NCBI GenBank assembly: GCA_019911785.1
Contig: JAIOJM010000209.1
Coordinates: 1-6,954 of the forward strand
DNA: 6,954 bases
DNA from: Sulfuricella sp.
Lineage (GTDB): Bacteria; Pseudomonadota; Gammaproteobacteria; Burkholderiales; Sulfuricellaceae
Reading direction: 5' to 3'
Each line of letters starts with the position of its first letter. The stretch's first letter is position 1. This document shows, piece after piece, positions 1 through 5,243 of the stretch. Both the position numbers and the translations under genes were made by a program. The notes beneath the pieces are model-generated. The model did not search any database. It saw only the letters and a list, made by a program, of their open reading frames with translations, and was not told where the DNA came from.

Positions 1-175
1 TAGCAGCCTGTCGGACTTAGCGTTAAAACGAAATAAAACCAATGCCCATGTCGTATATTGATCACAATTTAAGCAAGTCGGTGTGGTTTGCAGCAATACT
101 CGGCAATTTTTTGCATCGGGGTCGCCAAGTTTTCACCGTAGCGCGCTTGTCGGCTGTAAGTCCGACAGGCTGCTA
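1..175. mobile_element. Small inverted-repeat element (MITE-like or IS remnant)
   Basis: Bases 1-19 (TAGCAGCCTGTCGGACTTA) are the exact reverse complement of bases 157-175, so the segment is closed by perfect 19-bp inverted repeats. A further TGTCGG copy at 149-154 lies just inside the right end and could pair with CCGACA at 162-167. The interior is only about 137 bp and has no convincing gene; a minus-strand frame is open through it but resembles nothing I can name. This is the architecture of a non-autonomous transposable element or an internally deleted insertion sequence. The left end coincides with the window edge, so a target-site duplication cannot be tested. It could also be one end of a larger element, or a fold-back repeat used as a terminator. 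Confidence 0.6.
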
Positions 176-189
176 GGTTGAATGATGGA

Positions 190-225
190 TTAGGATTTGG
201 CAACCAAGGGAAATTGGTGGGGGTT
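190..225. repeat. Direct repeat, left copy
   Basis: This 36-bp stretch matches 1325-1360 at 34 of 36 positions, differing only at 195 (a versus t) and 218 (t versus c). The longest exact run is 22 bp, 196-217. Weaker similarity (aatgatgg) continues leftwards to 181, close to the inverted-repeat element ending at 175. With the right copy it brackets the DUF2442 and CSD-DUF1294 genes. It may be a duplicated attachment or target sequence, or a dispersed genomic repeat. Confidence 0.75.
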
Positions 226-441
226 GCGAATTGATTCCACAGCCAGATCAACATCAAGCAGAGGCCAGTAGAGATGATTGGGTGTTGGCCATTCAACGGT
301 AGTAATCTGCTCCAGCGTGGCCTGCTTGAACCAGGGAAACTCTGCGTAGGGGACAAAGAGTTCCTCGTCCTTTAAAAGCAACCAGAACCCCTTGTTGGAT
401 GCCAAGGAAACTTCGACTTCAGAAGTGGCTACGCCAGGCAT
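190..441 (-). CDS. DUF2442 domain protein (83 aa)
   Basis: The predicted protein has the layout of DUF2442: a short beta-rich start (GFWLLLKDEELFVPYAEFP, residues about 18-36), a middle helix with KQATLEQI, then the diagnostic end W-x-x-x-x-x-x-L-Y-W-P-L-L-D-V-D-L-A-V-E-S-I, equivalent to the family's HWPDLDEDISVEGL pattern. The start at 441 is chosen because AGGAG lies 7 bases upstream (449-453); an in-frame ATG at 456 lies before that site. Members of this family are small proteins of unsettled function, often encoded beside DUF4160 genes in toxin-antitoxin-like pairs. No DUF4160 partner is visible here, so it looks like an orphan. The last eleven residues (NPHQFPLVAKS) and the stop are encoded by the direct repeat at 190-225, so the native C-terminus may have been altered. 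Confidence 0.75.
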   Translation of the reverse strand: MPGVATSEVEVSLASNKGFWLLLKDEELFVPYAEFPWFKQATLEQITTVEWPTPNHLYWPLLDVDLAVESIRNPHQFPLVAKS

Positions 442-516
442 TGGTGATCTCCTCATAATCTGATTAATTCGACCCTGGCCCCTTTGATTCTGGCTTTGGG
501 GGGATATTGAGAGCCC

Positions 517-1131
517 TCACGCCGCGCCAATAATGGAACGAAGCGCCCCGGCACCTGGGAACGAGAATAACCAGCCGAGAGCGCCGCAATTTAGAAAGAC
601 TGTAGCCCAAAACACGATTTGAAATGACTGCTTCTTGGACTTGTGACGAAGCAGCATTTGTGCGGCTAAAGCGCCGGGCCACCCACCGACCAACGCGAAA
701 AAGTGCAAGGTGTCCTCTGGGGTTCGTCGTTGATTGTTTCTTGCGGCTGACTTGTCGAATGCGTAGGCGACAAATGCGACGGCGCTGGCAAGAAGATAGA
801 GCCCAAGGACAGTATATGGCAACTTGCCGGCAAAGGCCGACCCCGCAACAAAAATGAGAAAGGCAGCGGCCAATATGAGGGATACGTTGCTACGCCCAGA
901 TGAGGTGGCCGACAGTGCACGCTCACCGAGGAATGCGACACTCTCAGCCTGCACTCGACCCTTGGCATCAGACTTCAGTTCGTAGGTCACGATTTCATTT
1001 TCGATCGGTCTTCGTTGTCGGTTTGCAAACGACTTGATGTGAACGAAGACTTGGTTTCCGCCACCGTTCGGGGTGATGAACCCAAACCCTTGGTCATCTT
1101 TCCAATTGGTTATTTTTCCTTGATAGCGCAT
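517..1131 (-). CDS. Cold-shock domain / DUF1294 membrane protein (204 aa)
   Basis: This is a two-part protein. Residues 1-68 are a cold-shock nucleic-acid-binding domain starting MRYQGKITNW, with RNP1-like GFGFIT at 15-20 and RNP2-like VFVHI at 28-32. A linker rich in S, R and G follows (about 70-82). Residues 84-192 form DUF1294, with hydrophobic segments near 84-102, 105-125 and 172-190 and the family signature AYAFDKSAARN (123-132) followed by FALVGGWPGALAAQ and RHKSKKQSF. The fusion and length are usual for this family. The cold-shock domain is expected in the cytoplasm, tethered to the inner membrane; no function is established and RNA binding at the membrane is an inference. The start codon has no strong Shine-Dalgarno sequence. 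A possible promoter lies about 105 bases upstream, leaving a long leader as in some cold-shock genes. The gene sits between the two copies of a direct repeat and is probably accessory here. Confidence 0.9.
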   Translation of the reverse strand: MRYQGKITNWKDDQGFGFITPNGGGNQVFVHIKSFANRQRRPIENEIVTYELKSDAKGRVQAESVAFLGERALSATSSGRSNVSLILAAAFLIFVAGSAFAGKLPYTVLGLYLLASAVAFVAYAFDKSAARNNQRRTPEDTLHFFALVGGWPGALAAQMLLRHKSKKQSFQIVFWATVFLNCGALGWLFSFPGAGALRSIIGAA

Positions 1132-1243
1132 ACCGACTTTTCGCGAGGGCTAATGTTTTAAAATTGGATCAAAGTGACCAGGCACGATTAAATTTTGTGT
1201 TGGAATGTTAGAGCTCTGCTGTGCTCTTTATGACGATTGGGCC

Positions 1244-1272
1244 ACTATAGGTCTTTGTTCGGGCGGTTACAA
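1244..1272 (-). promoter_or_regulatory. Possible sigma-70 promoter for the CSD-DUF1294 gene
   Basis: On the minus strand TTGTAA (1267-1272) and TATAGT (1244-1249) are separated by exactly 17 bases, matching the consensus at 4 of 6 and 5 of 6 positions. Transcription would start near 1237 and leave a leader of about 105 bases before the ATG at 1131. The -35 box overlaps the stop codon of the short ORF upstream. The rest of 1132-1266 holds no gene. The call rests on pattern only. Confidence 0.35.
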
Positions 1273-1491
1273 GCGGTGCTGGGTTTTGTGCGCTACGCGC
1301 ACAAAACCTTTCCAATGATGATGGTTAGGTTTTGGCAACCAAGGGAAATTGGCGGGGGTTTTCAGGGTATCCAGCAGGTCATGGGCGCGCAGCAACCATT
1401 GCGGGTCGAGCAACTCGGCCTTACCCGGCAAGGCCAGGCAGGCTTCCAGCGTCGTGGCCAAGTCGTCGTGCGGCAGCATGGCGTCTGTCAT
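1267..1491 (-). CDS. Short hypothetical protein translationally coupled to yggU (74 aa)
   Basis: The ATG at 1491-1489 overlaps the TGA stop of yggU in an ATGA arrangement, which favours genuine coupled translation. I do not recognise the protein. Residues 1-44 look helical and acidic/leucine-rich (LATTLEACLALPG, DPQWLLRAHDLLDTL). Residues 45-56 (TPANFPWLPKPN) are encoded by the right copy of the direct repeat. Residues 62-70 (GFVRVAHKT) are encoded by a perfect 12-bp hairpin. About 30 of the 74 residues are therefore repeat-derived, so the original 3' end may have been replaced when the adjacent block inserted. It is either a small conserved gene with a foreign tail or a truncated remnant. 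Confidence 0.55.
   Translation of the reverse strand: MTDAMLPHDDLATTLEACLALPGKAELLDPQWLLRAHDLLDTLKTPANFPWLPKPNHHHWKGFVRVAHKTQHRL
1282..1308. repeat. Perfect 12-bp hairpin at the end of the short ORF
   Basis: GGTTTTGTGCGC (1282-1293) and GCGCACAAAACC (1297-1308) are exact inverted copies around a 3-base loop, TAC. The hairpin lies inside the last codons of the 74-aa ORF. On the minus strand it could end the yggS-to-ORF transcript, but no T-run follows the stem, so a factor-independent terminator is not well supported. A repetitive palindrome or an mRNA 3'-end stabiliser is equally possible. Confidence 0.6.
1325..1360. repeat. Direct repeat, right copy
   Basis: This is the partner of 190-225 (34 of 36 identical). 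It lies within the 3' part of the 74-aa ORF, 128 bases downstream of the yggU stop in that gene's direction. Weaker similarity continues to 1314 with a 2-base gap. The reading frame used here (TPANFPWLPKPN) differs from the one used by the DUF2442 gene in the left copy. Both base differences between the copies change an amino acid in this frame (A/T and K/N). Confidence 0.75.
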
Positions 1492-1787
1492 GGTGTGTCC
1501 GTCCCGGACAGCAATGCTTCCGGCGCAAGGAGCGAACCCTGGATTTCCACCACTTTGCGGCGCGCATGTTCGCCTTGCTTCAGGCTGATCCGGCTGGCCG
1601 GAACCTTGAATGCCTTGCGCAAAAAATCCAGCAGCCTGGCGTTGGCCTGCCCTTCCACGGCGGCGGCAGCGACCCGGATTTTCAGGGCATCGCCGTGCAG
1701 CCCGATCACTTCGGTACGCTTGGCTCCGGGCTGCACGTGCACGGTGAGGGTGAGGCGGTCATCCTTGAGCTGGTACCAGCCAGCCAT
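1488..1787 (-). CDS. yggU: DUF167 family protein YggU (99 aa)
   Basis: The sequence is a full-length DUF167/YggU protein, a small alpha/beta cytoplasmic family of about 95-100 residues with no settled biochemical role. Family marks are V-Q-P-G-A-K-R-T-E-V at 18-27, the core A-L-K-I-R-V-A-A-A-A-V-E-G-Q-A-N at 34-49, and the C-terminal G-E-H-A-R-R-K-V-V strand at 72-80. Its ATG lies one base past the yggT stop (TGA-C-ATG), and its own stop overlaps the next ATG, so it reads as the middle of a coupled string. Next to yggT and yggS this reproduces the order long known from E. coli, which supports orthology. Confidence 0.93.
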   Translation of the reverse strand: MAGWYQLKDDRLTLTVHVQPGAKRTEVIGLHGDALKIRVAAAAVEGQANARLLDFLRKAFKVPASRISLKQGEHARRKVVEIQGSLLAPEALLSGTDTP

Positions 1788-1788
1788 G

Positions 1789-2364
1789 TCAGGCGAGTTG
1801 CATGGCGAGGCTTTCCAGCCAGGCCAAAGGCACCATCAGCAGCAGTTCGCAGATGATGAACAGCAGCAGCGGAGAAAGATCGACATTGGCCAAAAGCGGG
1901 ACCACCCTGCGCAGCGGCAGAAGGAACGGGTCGGTCAGCCGGCTTAGCACCGGTGCCAGGGGCGTGCGCGGGTTGGTCCAGGACAGGATCGCCTGGATGA
2001 CGACCGCGCCGAGCAGGATGTAAATGCTGATTTTCAGCAGCTTGATCGCTGCCAGAAAGGCGATGGCAAGAAAAACGGAAGGTCCGGCCTTCAGCAGGAA
2101 CAGGCCGCCCAGCCAGAACAGGGCGAGCAGCATGACGTATTCCACCAGCCAGGCCAGCAGCAGGGAGGCCAGATCCAGCCCGAACAGGCCGGGAATGACC
2201 CGGCGCAGAGGCTTCACTGCAAAATCGGTGAGCGCCGCGATGAACTGCGAGATCGGGTTGCGGAAGGGCGCCCGTGCCCATTGCAGGTAGAAGCGCAATA
2301 GCGCCGCCAGGACGAACAGGCCGAGCAGGGTCTCGATTAGGAATTGTAGGGCTTGGGTTAGCAT
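1789..2364 (-). CDS. yggT: YggT family inner-membrane protein (191 aa)
   Basis: This is an integral membrane protein with two tandem YggT repeats. Repeat one contains LLRFYLQWARAPFRNPISQF (22-41) and the motif LTDFAVKPLRRVIPG (45-59). Repeat two contains VVIQAILSWTNP (121-132) and LTDPFLLPLRRVVP (143-156). Each has the family's T-D-P/F-x-x-x-P-L-R-R-V-x-P core. Hydrophobic helices lie near 5-27, 64-92, 97-127 and 162-185. The start at 2364 is preferred over an in-frame TTG at 2388 because CTGGAA (2371-2376) sits six bases upstream and the N-terminus then begins with the first helix. YggT proteins have been linked to osmotic tolerance and K+ uptake in E. coli and to membrane complexes elsewhere; the exact role here is unknown. 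The leader is collinear with that of proC. Confidence 0.92.
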   Translation of the reverse strand: MLTQALQFLIETLLGLFVLAALLRFYLQWARAPFRNPISQFIAALTDFAVKPLRRVIPGLFGLDLASLLLAWLVEYVMLLALFWLGGLFLLKAGPSVFLAIAFLAAIKLLKISIYILLGAVVIQAILSWTNPRTPLAPVLSRLTDPFLLPLRRVVPLLANVDLSPLLLFIICELLLMVPLAWLESLAMQLA

Positions 2365-2397
2365 GGTTATTTCCAGTTTCTCAATCAAAAAACACTA

Positions 2398-2492
2398 ACC
2401 GCAAAGGACGCCAGGGTTCGCAAGGGAAAACTTTTGCACCGATATGCCCGCCTGAGGAGCCTTCCTTCGCGTTACTTTGCGTCCTTTGCGGT
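2398..2492. repeat. Palindromic intergenic repeat, copy A (yggT-proC gap)
   Basis: ACCGCAAAGGACGC (2398-2411) pairs exactly with GCGTCCTTTGCGGT (2479-2492). Inside these arms the similarity to copy B continues (GGTTCGCAAGGGAAAA on the left, TTCGCGTTACTTTGCG on the right), while the central 30 or so bases differ. On the minus strand the stem is followed after 5 bases by six Ts (A-run at 2387-2392); on the plus strand six Ts follow at 2498-2503 or so. It may act as a bidirectional terminator or attenuator, or be a dispersed REP/MITE-like repeat. Confidence 0.8.
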
Positions 2493-2517
2493 AAAAGATT
2501 TTTTATGGGTTATTGGG

Positions 2518-3342
2518 TTATCCCACTGCGCCCATTTTCCCCAGTTCGTCGCCCAGCTCGCGCGAGCGCAGGCTGGCGGCCTGTGCGGCCTGGATGATGG
2601 CCCGCCTGATCCCGGCGGCCTCCATCGCAAGAATGGCACGTTCGGTGGTGCCGCCCTTGGAGGTGACGCGGGCACGCAGGGTGGCGGCATCCTCGCTGCT
2701 CTGGCTGGCGAGTTTGGCGGCACCGAGGAAGGTTTCCAGGCTGAGGGTGCGCGCTTGATCCGGGGTGAAGCCCAGTTCCACGGCGGCTTCCTGCAGTGCT
2801 TCGATGAACAGGAACACGTAGGCCGGACCGCTGCCGGAAATGGCGGTGATGGCGTCCATCTGTTCTTCCCGTTCCAGCCAGACAGTCGTGCCGACTGCAC
2901 CGAGTATGGTGTCGGCCTGGCTGCGCTGGCTTTCGGGCACTTCGGGCAGGGCGTAGAGGCCGGTAACCCCCGCCAGCACCATCGCCGGCGTATTCGGCAT
3001 GGCGCGGACGATCAGCGGGTGGCCGCCCAGCCATCGGGAGAGATCGGCGCTGCGCACCCCGGCGGCGATGGAAATGACCAGCTTGCCGTCGAGCAGCCCG
3101 TGCAGTTGCGTGGCAACGCCGTGGAGTTGCTGCGGTTTCACTGCCAGCACGATGATGTCGGCGGCAACGGCCGCTGCGCTGATTTCCTCGTAGGTGGCGA
3201 TGCCGAATTTTTCACTCAGCCGGGTGCGGTTTTCCGCGGAGATTTCCACCACGCCGATGGCCGCCGGGTCGAATCCCTTTTGCAGCAGGCCGGTGATGAG
3301 CGCTCCGGCCATGTTGCCGCCGCCGATGAAGGTGATGTTCAT
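2518..3342 (-). CDS. proC: Pyrroline-5-carboxylate reductase
   Basis: ProC catalyses the last step of proline synthesis, reducing 1-pyrroline-5-carboxylate to L-proline with NAD(P)H, in the cytoplasm. The 274-aa length is typical. The N-terminal Rossmann fold shows FIGGGNMAGALITGL (5-19), with AVKPQ at 67-71 and MPNTPA at 115-120. The C-terminal dimerisation/catalytic domain has ISGSGPAY (168-175) and the P5CR signature region RVTSKGGTTERAI (225-237). The start at 3342 is backed by CTGGAA at 3349-3354, six bases upstream. The gene lies between yggS and yggT as in Pseudomonas, and copies of the same palindromic repeat occupy the gaps on both sides. No key motif is missing. Confidence 0.97.
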   Translation of the reverse strand: MNITFIGGGNMAGALITGLLQKGFDPAAIGVVEISAENRTRLSEKFGIATYEEISAAAVAADIIVLAVKPQQLHGVATQLHGLLDGKLVISIAAGVRSADLSRWLGGHPLIVRAMPNTPAMVLAGVTGLYALPEVPESQRSQADTILGAVGTTVWLEREEQMDAITAISGSGPAYVFLFIEALQEAAVELGFTPDQARTLSLETFLGAAKLASQSSEDAATLRARVTSKGGTTERAILAMEAAGIRRAIIQAAQAASLRSRELGDELGKMGAVG

Positions 3343-3377
3343 GATTTATTCCAGTTCACATTCTAAAAAAAGCGCAT

Positions 3378-3453
3378 ACCGCAAAGGACGCAAAGGTTCG
3401 CAAAGGAAAACAAGTTCAAGAAGTACCTCGCGTAACTTTGCGTCCTTTGCGGT
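3378..3453. repeat. Palindromic intergenic repeat, copy B (proC-yggS gap)
   Basis: ACCGCAAAGGACGCAAAG (3378-3395) and CTTTGCGTCCTTTGCGGT (3436-3453) form a perfect 18-bp stem. Pairing continues imperfectly inward (TTCGC against GCGTAA). Copy A shares the outer 14 bases of each arm. On the minus strand the stem is followed after 6 bases by seven Ts (A-run at 3365-3371), so it could attenuate read-through from yggS into proC. The repeat type, with its CGCAAAGGACGCAAAG core, resembles dispersed intergenic palindromes seen in other bacteria (from memory, not a search). Confidence 0.85.
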
Positions 3454-3460
3454 GAATGCT

Positions 3461-4150
3461 TTAAGCCTTTTGCCGTTCCCCGAAAATCGCGCTGCCTACC
3501 CGTACTATCGTCGCGCCCTCGGCTATTGCCGCCTCAAGGTCGTCCGACATGCCCATGGACAGGGTGTCGAGCTGAAAGCCTTCGGCGTTGAGCTGCTCCA
3601 GTAGCTGGCGCAGGCGGACGAAGGCCAGGCGCTGCTTCACCGGGTCGTCGGTCGGCTCGGGGATCGCCATCAGCCCGCGCAGTTTCAGGCGCGGCAGGGT
3701 CTGTACGTAGCGTGCCAGGACCGGCAAATCTTCCGGCGCTACACCGCTTTTGCTGGCCTCATTGCTGACGTTGACCTGCAGGCACACCTGCAGGTCGGGC
3801 AGGTTTTTGGGGCGACCCGCAGACAGCCGGTCGGCGATCCTGGCCCGATCCAGGCTGTGCACCCAGGCAAAGCTTTCGGCGATCGGCCGGGTCTTGTTGC
3901 TCTGGATCGGGCCGATGAAGTGCCATTTCAGCGGCAAGTCGTTGAGCACTGCGACTTTCTCCATGGCTTCCTGCACGTAGCTTTCGCCGAAGGCGCGCTG
4001 TCCGGCCGTATAGGCCTGGCGCACCGCGGCGGCGGGAAAGGTTTTGCTGACGGCCAGCAGCTGGATGCCCGCAACCGGCCGGCCAGCCGCGGCGGCAGCC
4101 AGCGCGATGCGCTGCCGCACGGCTTGCAATGCGTTTGCGATAGTTGTCAT
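3461..4150 (-). CDS. yggS: YggS/PROSC family PLP homeostasis protein
   Basis: This 229-aa protein is a single TIM-barrel PLP-binding protein of the YggS/PLPBP family, which buffers pyridoxal phosphate and affects amino-acid metabolism rather than acting as a known enzyme. Visible marks are LLAVSK with the PLP lysine at residue 36, FGESYVQEA (54-62), WHFIGPIQSNK (76-86), QVNVSNEASKSG (125-136), GLMAIPE (159-165) and the phosphate-binding end LSMGMSDDLEAAI...VRVGSAIFGER. The start at 4150 gives the usual N-terminus; the frame stays open much farther upstream only because it runs antisense to pilT. No good Shine-Dalgarno sequence precedes it. It is first in the minus-strand group and diverges from pilT across 36 bases. 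Confidence 0.95.
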   Translation of the reverse strand: MTTIANALQAVRQRIALAAAAAGRPVAGIQLLAVSKTFPAAAVRQAYTAGQRAFGESYVQEAMEKVAVLNDLPLKWHFIGPIQSNKTRPIAESFAWVHSLDRARIADRLSAGRPKNLPDLQVCLQVNVSNEASKSGVAPEDLPVLARYVQTLPRLKLRGLMAIPEPTDDPVKQRLAFVRLRQLLEQLNAEGFQLDTLSMGMSDDLEAAIAEGATIVRVGSAIFGERQKA

Positions 4151-4153
4151 AAT
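4124..4153 (+). promoter_or_regulatory. Possible pilT promoter inside the yggS start
   Basis: TTGCAA (4124-4129) and CATAAT (4148-4153) are 18 bases apart and match the sigma-70 consensus at 4 of 6 and 5 of 6 positions. Transcription would begin near 4160, giving a leader of about 27 bases that retains the pilT ribosome-binding site. The -10 box overlaps the yggS start codon (4148-4150). The support is sequence pattern and position only. Confidence 0.4.
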
Positions 4154-4180
4154 GGTGGGACGCGTTTGTGCATGAGGGAA

Positions 4181-4186
4181 ATTATA
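4181..4186 (-). promoter_or_regulatory. Possible yggS -10 element
   Basis: On the minus strand 4186-4181 reads TATAAT, a perfect -10 hexamer, 30 bases upstream of the yggS ATG. At 17-base spacing the -35 position reads GCAAGC, a poor match, so an activator or other upstream contacts would be needed. The hexamer occupies the spacer between the pilT Shine-Dalgarno sequence and start codon. Confidence 0.3.
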
Positions 4187-5230
4187 ATGGAAATCTCGGA
4201 TTTGCTTGCCTTTTCGGTGAAAAACAAGGCCTCCGACCTGCATCTGTCGTCCGGCCTGCCGCCGATGATCCGGGTGCATGGCGATATCCGCCGTATCAAT
4301 GTGCCGGTGCTGGAGCACAAGGATGTCCACGGCATGGTGTACGACATCATGAACGACGGTCAGCGCAAGTTCTACGAGGAAAATCTGGAGGTCGACTTCT
4401 CCTTCGAGATTCCCAACCTGGCGCGCTTCCGCGTCAACGCTTATGTCCAGAACCGCGGCGCCGCTGCGGTGTTCCGGACCATTCCTTCCAAGGTGCTGTC
4501 GCTGGAAGAACTGAAGTGCCCGGAGATCTTCAAGGAAATCTCCGACCAGCCGCGCGGCATCGTGCTGGTGACCGGGCCGACCGGCTCGGGCAAGTCCACC
4601 ACCCTGGCGGCGATGGTCAATTACATCAACGAAAAAGAGTACGGCCACATTCTTACTGTGGAAGACCCGATCGAATTCGTCCACGAGAGCAAAAAGTGCC
4701 TGATCAACCAGCGCGAGGTCGGGCCGCATACCCTGTCCTTCAATAACGCTCTGCGCTCCGCCCTGCGTGAAGATCCGGATGTGATCCTGGTGGGCGAGAT
4801 GCGCGATCTGGAAACCATCCGGCTTGCGCTGACCGCCGCGGAAACCGGCCACCTGGTGTTCGGCACCCTGCACACCAGCTCCGCCGCCAAGACCATCGAC
4901 CGGATCGTGGACGTGTTCCCGGCCGCCGAAAAAGATATGGTGCGCTCGATGCTGTCGGAATCCCTGCGCGCGGTGATTTCCCAGACCCTGCTCAAGACCA
5001 AGGACGGCACCGGACGGGTGGCGGCGCACGAGATCATGATCGGTACGCCCGCGATCCGCAACCTGATCCGCGAGGCCAAGATTGCCCAGATGTACTCGGC
5101 GATCCAGACCGGCGGGAATATCGGCATGCAGACGCTGGACCAGAATCTGACCGAACTGGTCAAGCGCAATGTGGTCTCGGTAGCCGAGGCGCGCACCAAG
5201 GCCTCAAACAAAGACACCTTCATCGGCTAA
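4187..5230 (+). CDS. pilT: Type IV pilus retraction ATPase PilT
   Basis: PilT is the hexameric cytoplasmic ATPase that depolymerises type IV pili and drives twitching motility and DNA uptake. At 347 aa it is full length. The N-terminal PAS-like domain opens MEISDLLAFSVKNKASDLHL. The RecA-like domain has Walker A GPTGSGKST (130-138), the Asp box around LTVEDPIEF (156-164), Walker B DVILVGEMRD with catalytic Glu204, and the His box ETGHLVFGTLHT with His222 and His229. The retraction-specific AIRNLIRE motif is intact at 289-296 and is followed by KIAQMYSAIQTGG, which separates it from PilB and PilU. The start at 4187 is chosen for GAGGGA at 4174-4179, seven bases upstream; an in-frame ATG at 4172 overlaps that site. 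pilU follows after 13 bases, so the two are probably co-transcribed. Confidence 0.98.
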   Translation: MEISDLLAFSVKNKASDLHLSSGLPPMIRVHGDIRRINVPVLEHKDVHGMVYDIMNDGQRKFYEENLEVDFSFEIPNLARFRVNAYVQNRGAAAVFRTIPSKVLSLEELKCPEIFKEISDQPRGIVLVTGPTGSGKSTTLAAMVNYINEKEYGHILTVEDPIEFVHESKKCLINQREVGPHTLSFNNALRSALREDPDVILVGEMRDLETIRLALTAAETGHLVFGTLHTSSAAKTIDRIVDVFPAAEKDMVRSMLSESLRAVISQTLLKTKDGTGRVAAHEIMIGTPAIRNLIREAKIAQMYSAIQTGGNIGMQTLDQNLTELVKRNVVSVAEARTKASNKDTFIG

Positions 5231-5243
5231 GCAGGGAGTTAAC

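Noticed and set aside
456..466. TAATC-T-GATTA palindrome just upstream of the DUF2442 ribosome-binding site, considered as an operator
   Set aside because: Five-base arms are expected by chance and no second copy or known binding pattern was seen.
464..682. 72-codon minus-strand frame overlapping the 3' end of the CSD-DUF1294 gene
   Set aside because: It overlaps a clear gene in another frame and has no family resemblance.
1314..1330. GTTAGGT near the right direct repeat, considered as an integron attC core
   Set aside because: No matching inverse core or attC-like paired boxes could be found near either repeat copy, and there is no integrase.
2434..3366. 310-codon plus-strand frame across proC
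   Set aside because: It is a shadow of proC on the opposite strand, with glycine/histidine-rich composition and no family resemblance.
2389..3460. The two palindromic repeats considered as a CRISPR array or riboswitch
   Set aside because: There are only two copies almost 1 kb apart, with proC between them and no regularly spaced unique spacers; nothing matches a riboswitch I know.
4151..5029. Long minus-strand open frame continuing upstream of yggS through pilT
   Set aside because: It is antisense to pilT, has no ribosome-binding site at its far end, and its N-terminal 290 or so residues are low-complexity shadow sequence; YggS homology begins at 4150.
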